Assembly (NCBI RefSeq): GCF_004352855.1
Contig: NZ_SJSC01000003.1
Location: 434,001 to 498,000 of the forward strand
Direction of reading: 5' to 3'
Source: Marinomonas sp. KMM3893
Lineage (GTDB): Bacteria; Pseudomonadota; Gammaproteobacteria; Pseudomonadales; Marinomonadaceae
DNA length: 64,000 nucleotides
Part shown: one piece after another, positions 33,579 to 41,561 of the stretch
How positions within the stretch are numbered: position 1 is the first letter of the stretch
Layout: each line of letters opens with the position of its first letter
The notes under the pieces: generated by a model
The model's input: the letters and a program-made list of their open reading frames with translations, nothing else
Told to the model about the DNA's origin: nothing
Database searches by the model: none
Translations under genes and position numbers: made by a program

Positions 33579-34855
33579 TGACGACTTCTTCATCCGCCAT
33601 CGTGCGCCGAGATCCTCGTAAGGAATGGATTGCACGAAATCGTTTGCACCCGCTGCATCATGAGGTGATCAGCGAGGGATTAGGGCATGTTATTGGGCCG
33701 AGTGGATTGCCCCGTAAAAACCCTCATCAAATTGGTTTTATTGGCCCTAATGGCATTAAGCGAATTGATCGTCTTAAGGGCAATGGGGCAGCCGTCAGCC
33801 AGCCTCATCAGGCTAAGTCATCGGACACGGTATTGCCATTGCATACGGTGACGGCCCCTGATTTTTATATTTTTGTGGTGCCAGATTTAGTCGGCGGCCG
33901 CTTGTCTGTTCATGATAAAGACATTTTAGGCCTCGCTCATGCTTTGCAAGCGGACATGGAAGGCAAGGGCGCGGTGGTCGCCGTGTGCTTTGGAGACACC
34001 AAAGAGGAACACTTTGATCTTGCTGGGGTGGATCGTTTGATACAGCGAACAAGTGATGAGTTTGATGGTTTTTCCCCTGAAGCGAGAGCGGCAGCGTTAA
34101 CTCAGATGGAGGAAACCTGGGCGCCAAAACATTGGTTGTTTCCAGACAGCGTGCATGGTGGTACGGATTTAGCGTCGCGTCTCGCGGCGAGTTTAGGAGA
34201 GCGACCTGCCTCACAAGCATGGCAAGTGACGCCTGAGAAGGTTGTTTGTCGTGGCGCTGGTGGCAGCCTTGATATTGCCAGACAAACACCGCGTATTGTG
34301 ATGGTGTTAGAAGAGTGTGGCAACGCCATTGATGAAACGCGTCACCAAGTCTTGCCGTTGGAAATGCCTGCTTTTCATGAGCACACGCCTCGCATACTCG
34401 ATCGAGGTCAGGTGGCGGTGGACCCTAATGAAATTCCATTAGCAGAGGCTGAGTTCATCCTATCCGCGGGCAATGGTATTCATAATTGGCCGCAATTTCA
34501 TCAGACCGCTGAGGCGCTGGGCGCCACAGAAGGGGCGAGTCGGGTGGCGGTGGACGACGGTTTTATGCCGCGTTTTCGCCAAGTGGGCGCTTCTGGCACC
34601 TGGGTCACTGCGCGCGTGTACATGGCTGTGGGGATTTCAGGGGCGATTCAGCACATGCAGGGAATCGGCCAGTGCGACAAAATCATAGCCATTAACACGG
34701 ATGCCGGTTGCGACATGGTAAAGCGGGCGAATTTAAGTGTGATTGACGATAGCGACCTTGTGTTATCAGAGCTGATGCTGCTTGCTCAGGCTTATGCCAG
34801 TGAGCATGGAAATCAGCAAGGAAGCAAAAAACAGGAGAACAGTGATGCCGCTTAA
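33578..34855 (+). CDS. etfA: electron transfer flavoprotein alpha subunit, betaine operon
   Basis: A 425-residue EtfA of the dimethylglycine-demethylase type, longer than the housekeeping form. The N-terminal extension (about 1-85) is basic. The ETF domain follows (DFYIFVVPDLVGGRLS), and the C-terminal FAD-binding domain contains GASGTWVTARVYMAVGISG and AIQHMQGIGQCDKIIAINTD, matching the classical VGISGAIQH motif. The start overlaps the dgcB stop (TAATG), with GAGG upstream; the end overlaps etfB. It forms a heterodimer with EtfB and takes electrons from DgcAB. Confidence 0.9.
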   Translation: MTTSSSAIVRRDPRKEWIARNRLHPLHHEVISEGLGHVIGPSGLPRKNPHQIGFIGPNGIKRIDRLKGNGAAVSQPHQAKSSDTVLPLHTVTAPDFYIFVVPDLVGGRLSVHDKDILGLAHALQADMEGKGAVVAVCFGDTKEEHFDLAGVDRLIQRTSDEFDGFSPEARAAALTQMEETWAPKHWLFPDSVHGGTDLASRLAASLGERPASQAWQVTPEKVVCRGAGGSLDIARQTPRIVMVLEECGNAIDETRHQVLPLEMPAFHEHTPRILDRGQVAVDPNEIPLAEAEFILSAGNGIHNWPQFHQTAEALGATEGASRVAVDDGFMPRFRQVGASGTWVTARVYMAVGISGAIQHMQGIGQCDKIIAINTDAGCDMVKRANLSVIDDSDLVLSELMLLAQAYASEHGNQQGSKKQENSDAA

Positions 34856-35615
34856 TATTGTTTCCTTAGTGTCGGTGGGGCGTCATCCTCAATCGGGGCG
34901 TGCACGACGCGCAGAACAAGATTCACGGGCGGTAGAGCTTGGTTTGAAATTGGCCGATACGGCCTTGACTGTGCTTCATGTGGGTAACCCAGATGACCCG
35001 ATATTACGACAATATGCAGGCATGGGCTTGCCTTCTTTAACCGTCTTAAAACAAGAGGATAGCGTCGATGCTGTGCCTGTTCTACAGCGTTTTTTAGAAC
35101 AGAAAAACATCGACATAGTGCTGACCGGTGTCCGTGCTGAAAGCGGCGAGTCATCTGGTATGGTGCCGTATTTATTGGCGCACGCGTTAGGCTGGCCTGT
35201 GGTGGCGCGGGTGGCGGACATTGTCGCAGTTAAGGATGGCAAGGCGGAAGTGCTGTTGGCCTTGCCTCGTGGGCAGCGCCGTGCAGTGAGCATTCAATTG
35301 CCGTTTATAGCGAGCATGGACCATGCCGCGGAAGCGGCTCGCCAAAGTGCCTTTGCCGTTGGTTTACGAGCGACAGTAGAAAGCGTCGAGAGTGTTGGTG
35401 AAGTGGATCAGATTCGTGTAGATTGGCAAGAGTCGGTGGCAAAAATTCGTCCGAAACGTCTAAAAACGGTGAAAGCGAAAACCGCGGCTGAACGCTTCAA
35501 AGCGGCCACGGCAAAACCCGAAGGGGGCACTGGCAAGGTGATGAAAAACGAAACGCCAAAAGAAAAAGCACGCGCTATTTTTGATCTTTTACTAGAAGAA
35601 AAAGTGATTCGCTAG
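34845..35615 (+). CDS. etfB: electron transfer flavoprotein beta subunit, betaine operon
   Basis: A 256-residue EtfB partner. The start at MPLNIVSLVSVG is chosen for the GGAG about 8 bases ahead; it overlaps the etfA stop by 11 bases. The ETF_beta pattern is visible in RRAEQDSRAVELGLKLAD, TVLHVGNPDDPILRQYAGMG, and LTGVRAESGESSGMVPYLLA, with RGQRRAVSIQLPF near residue 150. The C-terminal 50 residues are Lys-rich (RLKTVKAKTAAERFKAATAK). Binds AMP and part of the FAD interface in the family. Fifth enzyme-coding gene in the betaine operon. Confidence 0.9.
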   Translation: MPLNIVSLVSVGRHPQSGRARRAEQDSRAVELGLKLADTALTVLHVGNPDDPILRQYAGMGLPSLTVLKQEDSVDAVPVLQRFLEQKNIDIVLTGVRAESGESSGMVPYLLAHALGWPVVARVADIVAVKDGKAEVLLALPRGQRRAVSIQLPFIASMDHAAEAARQSAFAVGLRATVESVESVGEVDQIRVDWQESVAKIRPKRLKTVKAKTAAERFKAATAKPEGGTGKVMKNETPKEKARAIFDLLLEEKVIR

Positions 35616-35625
35616 GTACTAAACT

Positions 35626-35874
35626 ATGATGATTGTAGACTTGGTTGATGAAGTAGATTTTAAAGAAAAGCTGATCGCGCTCGGGGCGCCTATTCGCCAA
35701 GAGCAGAGCTTAGAAGAGGTGCGCGATGCGACCTTAGCCTGGTTAAAAGAATGCCCTGAACAGATCTCTTTTGTGCAGCAGCTTTGCCAAGAGATGGAGC
35801 ATAATGAAGTAACCGTTCTGCCGGAAGTGAAAGCGCTATTGCGTCGTTTTGTCAGTTTTACTGGCATAGCATAA
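35626..35874 (+). CDS. small hypothetical protein of the betaine operon
   Basis: An 82-residue acidic, probably helical protein, 10 bases after etfB and therefore co-transcribed. The pattern LVDEVDFKEKLIALGAPI followed by LAWLKECPEQISFVQQLC suggests two or three helices; I recognise no domain. A small gene follows the ETF genes in pseudomonad clusters too (from memory), so it may be a conserved accessory factor. It ends before a terminator shared with the convergent gbcA. Confidence 0.7.
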   Translation: MMIVDLVDEVDFKEKLIALGAPIRQEQSLEEVRDATLAWLKECPEQISFVQQLCQEMEHNEVTVLPEVKALLRRFVSFTGIA

Positions 35875-35922
35875 GCGGATTATTGGCTCATGATGTGAGC
35901 GTGAAACCACCAGAATCACAGT

Positions 35923-35954
35923 AAAACGGGCGCTCTGTAAGCGCCCGTTTTTTT
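35923..35954. terminator. bidirectional terminator, dgc operon / gbcA
   Basis: Twelve-bp stem AAAACGGGCGCT/AGCGCCCGTTTT with a 5-base loop and a T-run, between convergent genes. Confidence 0.92.
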
Positions 35955-35975
35955 GTGCCTGACATTCAGTTATCG

Positions 35976-37250
35976 TTAGGGTGCCTGCAGGTTTTTCTTG
36001 ATGGTATTGGCGTACCATTCTAAAAAGTTAATGATGCCAAATTCATAGGTTTCTGAATAAGGCCCTGGCCGATAGCCCATGGAGTTAATGCCTAATTGGT
36101 TGCGTTCGCCAAGTACTTTGTCTTGCTCGTTGGTGGCATCCCAGACGTGACGCAGTTTTTCTGGCTCGTAATCAACGCCTTCTACCGCGTCCTTGTGCAC
36201 GAACCACTTTGTTGTCACTATGCTTTCTTGAGCCGACACCGGTAACACGCGAAACACAATGAAGTGATCAGATTGCATGTGGTTCCAAGAGTTAGGCAGA
36301 TGCAAAATTCGCATTGAGCCCAATTCAGGATTTTTCACTCGGCCGAGCATTTTTTGACAAGCGGCGCTGCCATCCATAGTCATGACCTTGGTGTTCTTTT
36401 TCAATGGCATGCGCACCATGCGGTTGCGCTGCGACGAACCAAAGCTTTTGTGTTGATGGGGAATGCCTTCGGCGTCCCATTTTGCCGCTTGCGCAGTGTA
36501 ATGGTCTAAGAAATCTTGTGGGGCACGAGGGTCGTTTGTGTCGTCCCATTCGAGCAAGGTGTTCAATAATTCTGGGTGGCTGCCTGCACAGTGATAACAT
36601 TCGCGATTGTTCTCAAGTACCAGCTTCCAGTTGGCGCGTTCGTACATGGTCGATTCCGCCGCCAGTTTGGTGTTCTCCACATCGTAGGGTTCCATGTACT
36701 CATCAAGAGACGCTAGAAACTCATCAAATTGATCGTTAGGAGCGGTCTCGCCTAAACACACAAAAATAAAACCGCCAGCGTTTTTGCAATGGGTCGGTTT
36801 TAGGCCATGCTGTGTTTTATCAAAATTCTCATTCATCTCGGTGCCAGCAAACAACAGCTTGCCTTTTAAATCATAGGTCCATTGATGATAAGGGCAAACG
36901 AGATTGGCAACCTTGCCACGATGCTCGCTGCAAATGATAGAGCCTCGATGGCGGCAAGTATTGTGGAAGGCATTTATGTTGCCGTCGGCATCACGCAGCA
37001 CTAATACTGGGTTTTGTCCTACCTCAACCGTGAAGTAGTCGCCTTTTTTGGGAATTTCACTGGTCATGCCAACGAACAACCATTCTTTTTGAAACACCTC
37101 TTCCATATCAATACGAAACATGTGCGGATCGTTATAGAGCGCGGCCTCCAAAGAGTGGTTTTTGAGGCGCTTATCCAGTGCGCTGAGCATGTCAGTGCGA
37201 GCCTCATCAAGGGTAGCGTGGCGGACATTGAGTAGATCGTTTTGGTTCAT
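35976..37250 (-). CDS. gbcA: glycine betaine monooxygenase/demethylase oxygenase subunit GbcA
   Basis: A 424-residue Rieske non-haem iron oxygenase alpha subunit. The Rieske motif is CRHRGSIICSEH...VCPYHQWTYDLKG (CxH and CxxH ligands at about 90-115). The mononuclear iron site is in NNRECYHCAGSHPELLN, with the third carboxylate ligand further on. It removes one methyl group from glycine betaine, giving dimethylglycine and formaldehyde, using O2 and electrons from GbcB. Divergent from gbcB across 311 bp and near gbdR, the standard arrangement for activation by GbdR. Homologous Rieske enzymes act on stachydrine or carnitine, but the neighbours favour betaine. Confidence 0.92.
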   Translation of the reverse strand: MNQNDLLNVRHATLDEARTDMLSALDKRLKNHSLEAALYNDPHMFRIDMEEVFQKEWLFVGMTSEIPKKGDYFTVEVGQNPVLVLRDADGNINAFHNTCRHRGSIICSEHRGKVANLVCPYHQWTYDLKGKLLFAGTEMNENFDKTQHGLKPTHCKNAGGFIFVCLGETAPNDQFDEFLASLDEYMEPYDVENTKLAAESTMYERANWKLVLENNRECYHCAGSHPELLNTLLEWDDTNDPRAPQDFLDHYTAQAAKWDAEGIPHQHKSFGSSQRNRMVRMPLKKNTKVMTMDGSAACQKMLGRVKNPELGSMRILHLPNSWNHMQSDHFIVFRVLPVSAQESIVTTKWFVHKDAVEGVDYEPEKLRHVWDATNEQDKVLGERNQLGINSMGYRPGPYSETYEFGIINFLEWYANTIKKNLQAP

Positions 37251-37561
37251 CTTTCTGGACCCTTAATAACAAAAAGAATAGTGCATGGGGTGTCAAACTG
37301 ACGGTGGTTTGTTTGCTACTCAAGCGCGCCGAATGGGGGATTCTTGAGCGATAACATTAGGCTTATCTTCTCCCAATGACGGCTTATTAAAATGCCTAAT
37401 CGCGACATGCTGTGACATTCAAATCGACCGCTCATGGCTTGAATTACGTGGTCTTGACTGCAATGAGCAAGTTATTGTCGTTTAGAGTTAATTGGTGCGC
37501 ACAAAGTCGAACGAGAATGAGCGAAATACCAGACAATAGCGTCACTAATTGGGAACTTTCT
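37251..37561. promoter_or_regulatory. gbcA-gbcB divergent control region
   Basis: 311 bases between divergent genes that must hold both promoters and, by analogy with Pseudomonas, GbdR binding sites. Visible candidate: GACATGCTGTGACAT (37404-37418), two GACAT copies 5 bases apart, typical of a direct-repeat site for an AraC-type protein. In-frame ATGs upstream of the chosen gbcB start exist here (37412, 37517), but the family N-terminus begins later. Confidence 0.45.
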
Positions 37562-38686
37562 ATGACTGATTCGACTCCTGCTGTAAACGCGGATTACTTA
37601 GCCCCAGTAAACACTCAAACTTGGGTTAATGGCCGTCACAATGTGCGTTGCGTAAAAGTAATTCATGAAACGTGGGACGTGCGCACTTTTTGTTTTATGG
37701 CGCAACAACCGGTGATGTTTTTCTTTAAGCCTGGGCAATTTGTTACCTTGGAATTAGAGATCAATGACAAGCAAGTGATGCGCTCTTATACCATTTCGAG
37801 CTCGCCATCGGTGCCTTACAGTTTTTCTATTACGGTGAAGCGTGTTCCGGGTGGGGAAGTGTCCAATTGGCTTCATGACAACATGGTCATTGGTAGTGAA
37901 GTGGCAGTGCACGGGCCTGTCGGTCAGTTTAACTGCATTGATTTTGCCGCCGAGAAAGTTCTGCTTCTGTCTGGTGGCGTGGGGATTACCCCCGTTATGT
38001 CGATGGCGCGTTGGTGGTTTGATACGAACGCCGATGTGGACATTACTTTTATCCATAGTGCGCGTTCGCCTCGTGATGTCATTTACCCTCGTGAGCTGGA
38101 TCATATGGCATCGCGTTTGGATAATTTTGGTTTGTACTTGATTGTCGAGCGCATGGAAAACGGGTTGCCATGGCAAGGGTATCGCGGTTTCTTTGATGAA
38201 GATAAGTTGAAAATGATTTCGCCAGATTTTATGGAACGAGAGATTTTTTGCTGTGGCCCAACGCCCTATATGAAGGCAGTGAAACAATTACTGCAAGAAC
38301 ATGGTTTTGATATGTCTCATTACCATGAAGAGTCCTTTGGCGCGACCCCAGACAATGTGGTGGAAGATGCGTTAGAACAAGCGGAAGTCGCGCAAGCAGA
38401 AGCCGATGCGATTAACCAAGAAGATTTACTGCGTGTGGAGTTCACCAATACCGGCAAAAGTATCCAAGTTTCTGCGGGAGAAACCTTGCACACCGCGGCC
38501 GCAAAACTGGATTTAATGATCCCCAAAGCTTGTGGTATGGGGATCTGCGGTACTTGCAAAGTGTTGGTGAAAACAGGCCAAACTCAAATGGATCATAACG
38601 GTGGTATCACCGATGAAGATGTAGAAGACGGCTATGTTCTGTCGTGTTGCACCGTGCCTAAGTCTAATGTTGTTGTAGAATTTTAA
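37562..38686 (+). CDS. gbcB: glycine betaine demethylase reductase subunit GbcB
   Basis: A 374-residue ferredoxin reductase-type protein that feeds NAD(P)H electrons to GbcA. The FAD-binding domain covers about 30-130 (MRSYTISSSPSVPYSFSIT is the RxYS flavin motif; VPGGEVSNWLHD follows). The NAD domain covers about 135-250 (LLLSGGVGITPVMSMARWW, EIFCCGPTPYMKAV). The C-terminal plant-type 2Fe-2S ferredoxin covers about 290-374 (CGMGICGTCKVLVKTGQT, then LSCCTV). The start MTDSTPAVNADYLAP matches the family N-terminus; GGGAA precedes it. The longer upstream frame is probably untranslated. Confidence 0.92.
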   Translation: MTDSTPAVNADYLAPVNTQTWVNGRHNVRCVKVIHETWDVRTFCFMAQQPVMFFFKPGQFVTLELEINDKQVMRSYTISSSPSVPYSFSITVKRVPGGEVSNWLHDNMVIGSEVAVHGPVGQFNCIDFAAEKVLLLSGGVGITPVMSMARWWFDTNADVDITFIHSARSPRDVIYPRELDHMASRLDNFGLYLIVERMENGLPWQGYRGFFDEDKLKMISPDFMEREIFCCGPTPYMKAVKQLLQEHGFDMSHYHEESFGATPDNVVEDALEQAEVAQAEADAINQEDLLRVEFTNTGKSIQVSAGETLHTAAAKLDLMIPKACGMGICGTCKVLVKTGQTQMDHNGGITDEDVEDGYVLSCCTVPKSNVVVEF

Positions 38687-39045
38687 TTAACAGGCTATTT
38701 TTGTTAAATGCTGGATCAATAAAAGAGCAATGGTGATTTAAAACAGTGCGAAAACAGAAAAACGACGGCGTTTTAGCCTGACAAAAAGAGAGCCGTAAAA
38801 GACGTTTTATTTAAGGGTTGAGGAGGGTGTCTTATCTGACATGACTTGAGCCGTAAATAGAAACGTCTTTTTGCTTATGCGTCTTTTTATCAAACGCCTG
38901 ATTTTCTGTGCTTAAAAAGCGTTTAACTGCCATTTGGCTTGGTTATATTGATGTGGTTTTACCCTAAATAATAAAAATAGTATTTTCTTTAATCTTGGTC
39001 TGAATTTTGCCTAAGTTTAAAGAGTGAAAATAAGAGGGCACAGAC
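38687..39045. promoter_or_regulatory. gbcB-gbdR intergenic region
   Basis: 359 bases, AT-rich, without a gene. GAGCCGTAAA occurs twice in the same orientation (38790-38799 and 38848-38857), each followed by a version of GACGTTTT/ACGTCTTTTT. This could be a regulatory direct repeat or a decayed hairpin repeat. The gbdR promoter should lie near the right end (TATTTTCTTTAATC region). Confidence 0.4.
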
Positions 39046-40164
39046 ATGGCTACGACAACACACTCAGTATCTCCTCACGAGGCAAAAAAGGTGATCAAGG
39101 TAGGGTTTTTACTACTGGATCATTTCACCATGATTGCGTTGGCTTCCTCGATAGAGCCATTGCGAATGGCCAATCAGTTATCCGCAGAAGAGCTGTATAG
39201 CTGGCAACTCATTTCTGAGGATGGACAGCCTTTATCCGCGAGTGATGGATTGAGCCTGACACCAGATTTTTCCATTGCGAATGCGCCTGAGCTAGATTTG
39301 ATTATTGTCGTGGGTGGGTTAGATATTACCCGTGCCTTTACCGCGAAGCAGGTCTCTTGGTTACAGCAAAAAGCCCGCAAGGGTGTTCACTTAGGCAGTA
39401 TTTGTACTGGGGCTTATGTGTTGGCGCATGCGGGTTTGTTGGATGGCTATAATTGCAGCGTTCATTGGGAGTGCTTAACGGCCTTGCAAGAGCGTTTTCC
39501 TAAAGTAAATTGCAATAATTTGCTCTTTTCTATTGATCGCAATCGAATCACTTCATCCGGTGGCAACGCCCCAATGGACATGTTTTTGACCATGATTGCT
39601 CGTCAGCATGGTGCAAAGCTCTCGAATGCGGTGTCTGATATGTTTATTTGTGAACGTATTCGTACTGAGTCTGATCAGCAACGTATGCCACTGCGCCAAT
39701 TGAATAATGGCGGAGGCTGCAAACCCAAATTGGTCGATGTGATTCAGTTGATGGAAAATAACTTAGAAGAACCAATAGAGCTGGATGAAATGGCGACCTT
39801 TGTGGATGTGTCGCGTCGGCAAATAGAGCGCATGTTCCATAAATATTTGGATTGTTCACCATCGCGCTATTATCTGCGTTTGCGACTAGACCGAGCTCGT
39901 CAATTATTAAAACAGTCGAATATGTCGATCGTGGAAATTTCCACCGCTTGTGGCTTTATATCCACCCCGCATTTTAGCCGCTGCTACCGTAAACACATCG
40001 GTATTTCGCCGCGAGACGAACGTAAAATGGCGTGGAGCCATGTGGACCTAGTGCCAGCGGCGACCACCTCCAATGAAACGGGTAATTTTGTGTATATGGC
40101 CCATGCCTCTTCGGCACTTAATAATGCGCATGCAGAACCCAGTTATGGCTCGGTTGCCATTTAA
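39046..40164 (+). CDS. gbdR: GlxA/AraC family regulator GbdR
   Basis: A 372-residue transcription activator. The N-terminal DJ-1/PfpI-like (GATase1) sensor domain covers about 17-200 (KVGFLLLDHFTMIALASSIE, IDLIIVVGGLDI-like LDLIIVVGGLDIT, GSICTGAYVLAHAGLLDGY, VHWECLTALQERFP). The C-terminal AraC HTH covers about 225-320 (DEMATFVDVSRRQIERMF, KYLDCSPSRYYLRLRLDRAR, STACGFISTPHFSRCYR). It lines up closely over its whole length with P. aeruginosa GbdR, which activates betaine and dimethylglycine catabolic genes in response to these ligands. Probable targets here are gbcA, gbcB and the dgc operon. Confidence 0.9.
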   Translation: MATTTHSVSPHEAKKVIKVGFLLLDHFTMIALASSIEPLRMANQLSAEELYSWQLISEDGQPLSASDGLSLTPDFSIANAPELDLIIVVGGLDITRAFTAKQVSWLQQKARKGVHLGSICTGAYVLAHAGLLDGYNCSVHWECLTALQERFPKVNCNNLLFSIDRNRITSSGGNAPMDMFLTMIARQHGAKLSNAVSDMFICERIRTESDQQRMPLRQLNNGGGCKPKLVDVIQLMENNLEEPIELDEMATFVDVSRRQIERMFHKYLDCSPSRYYLRLRLDRARQLLKQSNMSIVEISTACGFISTPHFSRCYRKHIGISPRDERKMAWSHVDLVPAATTSNETGNFVYMAHASSALNNAHAEPSYGSVAI

Positions 40165-40198
40165 AACTCTTTTTATCTGGTGAATGAAGAATACGGAT

Positions 40199-40228
40199 AA
40201 AAAAAGGGAGCGCAGGCTCCCTTTTTTT
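40199..40228 (+). terminator. gbdR terminator (left copy of duplicated 28-bp unit)
   Basis: Stem GGGAGC/GCTCCC, loop GCAG, with A-run before and T-run after. The 28-base core 40200-40227 is identical, in the same orientation, to 41508-41535 beyond the orphan gene. Confidence 0.93.
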
Positions 40229-40342
40229 ATGTCCATAAATAGTATATTCTCCGTTTTTTTACTTTTAATTGGCTGTGTTTTTAAAAAGTATCTATCATTT
40301 TGATCTCTTTTTGTTAAACCTGAGGTTTTATTTTTTAATTTC

Positions 40343-40389
40343 TAGTAGGTTGTCTACTCTTCACCAAGACTTTGTCTTGCTTGGTACTA
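40343..40389 (+). promoter_or_regulatory. structured leader of the orphan gene
   Basis: Within the 230-base AT-rich region before the orphan gene, several inverted repeats are packed together: AGTAG/CTACT, CAAGAC/GTCTTG, ACCAAG/CTTGGT, and an enclosing TAGTA/TACTA. They are mutually exclusive in part, as in a switching leader or a small structured RNA. The function is unknown. Confidence 0.35.
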
Positions 40390-40459
40390 TTCATAAAGGT
40401 GGTGTTTATGCACGGTGTTGATTAGATACTGCTGTCTCTATATTTAAAGGACTAAATCA

Positions 40460-41425
40460 ATGAAATATTTTGTAGGTGTGAATGTTAAAACTGAACTTGG
40501 GATAGAAAATCATAAGTTTGAGTTGACTCATGACGAAGTGTTAGGGGTAAAAAACGCAAGAGATGGTCTTGTTAGAATTCTTGATCTTGAATGCATATAT
40601 GATCAGATCGTTGAGTGTTTGATTGAATTTAAAACAAGTTTGTATAAGTTTAATTTGAAGTCAGCTCACGGCTCATCCAGCCTTGCTTTTGACTATAAAC
40701 ATATGCATGAGATGCGAAGTGAGTTAAATCGAAGAGCATTTAATTTATTGAATTTTGGAAAATTATATTTAGATAAACATTTTCGTGCGAATAAAAAAAA
40801 TGACGAATCGTCGACATCAATAGACCATAGAACTTCATTTTTGGCTAGAGTCTGCGGGAATAAAGATTATCTTGATATTGTTGAGAGTAGCTACCTAAAA
40901 GAATATGAAGATAACAATGAATATGCTCTAGCTTGTATTTTGCGAAATCTTTCTCAGCATACAGCTTTACCTATTAATACCATAAGTCGAGAATCGAGTA
41001 GGAAAGATGGCTCTGTTTTTTCAATTTTTTCTGTACCTATGAATAAATTTAAAATTAAAGTGAAAAAATCAAAAGATAGAAAAGTATTAGAAAGATTTTC
41101 AGATGTTGTTGATTTACATTTAGTGCTTGATGGTTATGTTCATGCTATTGGAAAGTTTCATGAGCAAAATAGAAGATTAGTAAATGTAAATGAAAAGATT
41201 AATGTTGGTGTAATTGGTGATCTTGTAGGGGCTATAGATAGAAAATACCCTGGAAGATGCTTTCCATTATTTCTCTGTGAATCAAACCGTCTCGAAGGTT
41301 TCAATGAGGTTTTTTCTCTTTCTCTTGATTGGTTTGATACAGTTTTGCATTTAAGAGAAAAAAATCGAAGAACAGTAAATTGGAATGAATTTGAGTTTTC
41401 TGAATATTCTTTAAAAGAGAACTAA
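40460..41425 (+). CDS. orphan protein with RNxxxH (HEPN-like) motif between duplicated terminators
   Basis: A 321-residue protein of unknown function, strikingly AT-rich and with A/T-ending codons unlike its neighbours, so probably acquired. No signal peptide or TM segment. The N-terminal half is helical with charged segments. The segment EYALACILRNLSQHTALPI holds R162-N163-x3-H167, the RNxxxH motif of HEPN RNases. A basic stretch (about 195-212, NKFKIKVKKSKDRKVLERF) follows. AAAGGA lies about 8 bases before the ATG. It has its own leader and sits between two identical terminator copies, separated from gbdR and the glycosyltransferase gene. A defence or toxin role is inference from motif and context. 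Confidence 0.65.
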   Translation: MKYFVGVNVKTELGIENHKFELTHDEVLGVKNARDGLVRILDLECIYDQIVECLIEFKTSLYKFNLKSAHGSSSLAFDYKHMHEMRSELNRRAFNLLNFGKLYLDKHFRANKKNDESSTSIDHRTSFLARVCGNKDYLDIVESSYLKEYEDNNEYALACILRNLSQHTALPINTISRESSRKDGSVFSIFSVPMNKFKIKVKKSKDRKVLERFSDVVDLHLVLDGYVHAIGKFHEQNRRLVNVNEKINVGVIGDLVGAIDRKYPGRCFPLFLCESNRLEGFNEVFSLSLDWFDTVLHLREKNRRTVNWNEFEFSEYSLKEN

Positions 41426-41507
41426 CCTTTTCGAAAACTGTTTTCTTTTGTTTTTTTAAATTTCAGCACTTTCGATTGTCGCAATTTAGATATGAATTGT
41501 TTTTATT

Positions 41508-41535
41508 AAAAAAGGGAGCGCAGGCTCCCTTTTTT
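41508..41535. terminator. right copy of the duplicated terminator
   Basis: Same GGGAGC-GCAG-GCTCCC hairpin with A6 and T6 flanks as at 40199. It serves the orphan gene from the left and the convergent glycosyltransferase gene from the right. Confidence 0.93.
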
Positions 41536-41561
41536 ACGCCTGTTTTTTGGTTGTTAAAAAC

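Noticed and set aside
33813..34289. 158-codon minus-strand frame inside etfA
   Set aside because: Lies entirely within a well-supported ETF alpha gene and has low-complexity shadow composition.
37412..37561. Extended N-terminus of gbcB
   Set aside because: The extra 50 residues are not part of the family; the N-terminus starting MTDSTPAVNADYLAP aligns with known GbcB proteins.
37754..38287. 177-codon minus-strand frame inside gbcB
   Set aside because: Antisense shadow of the ferredoxin-reductase gene, rich in His and Arg as expected for such shadows.
40199..41535. Terminator duplication as an IS or composite transposon
   Set aside because: No transposase, no terminal inverted repeats beyond the hairpin itself and no obvious target-site duplication outside it; a conventional IS does not explain the arrangement.
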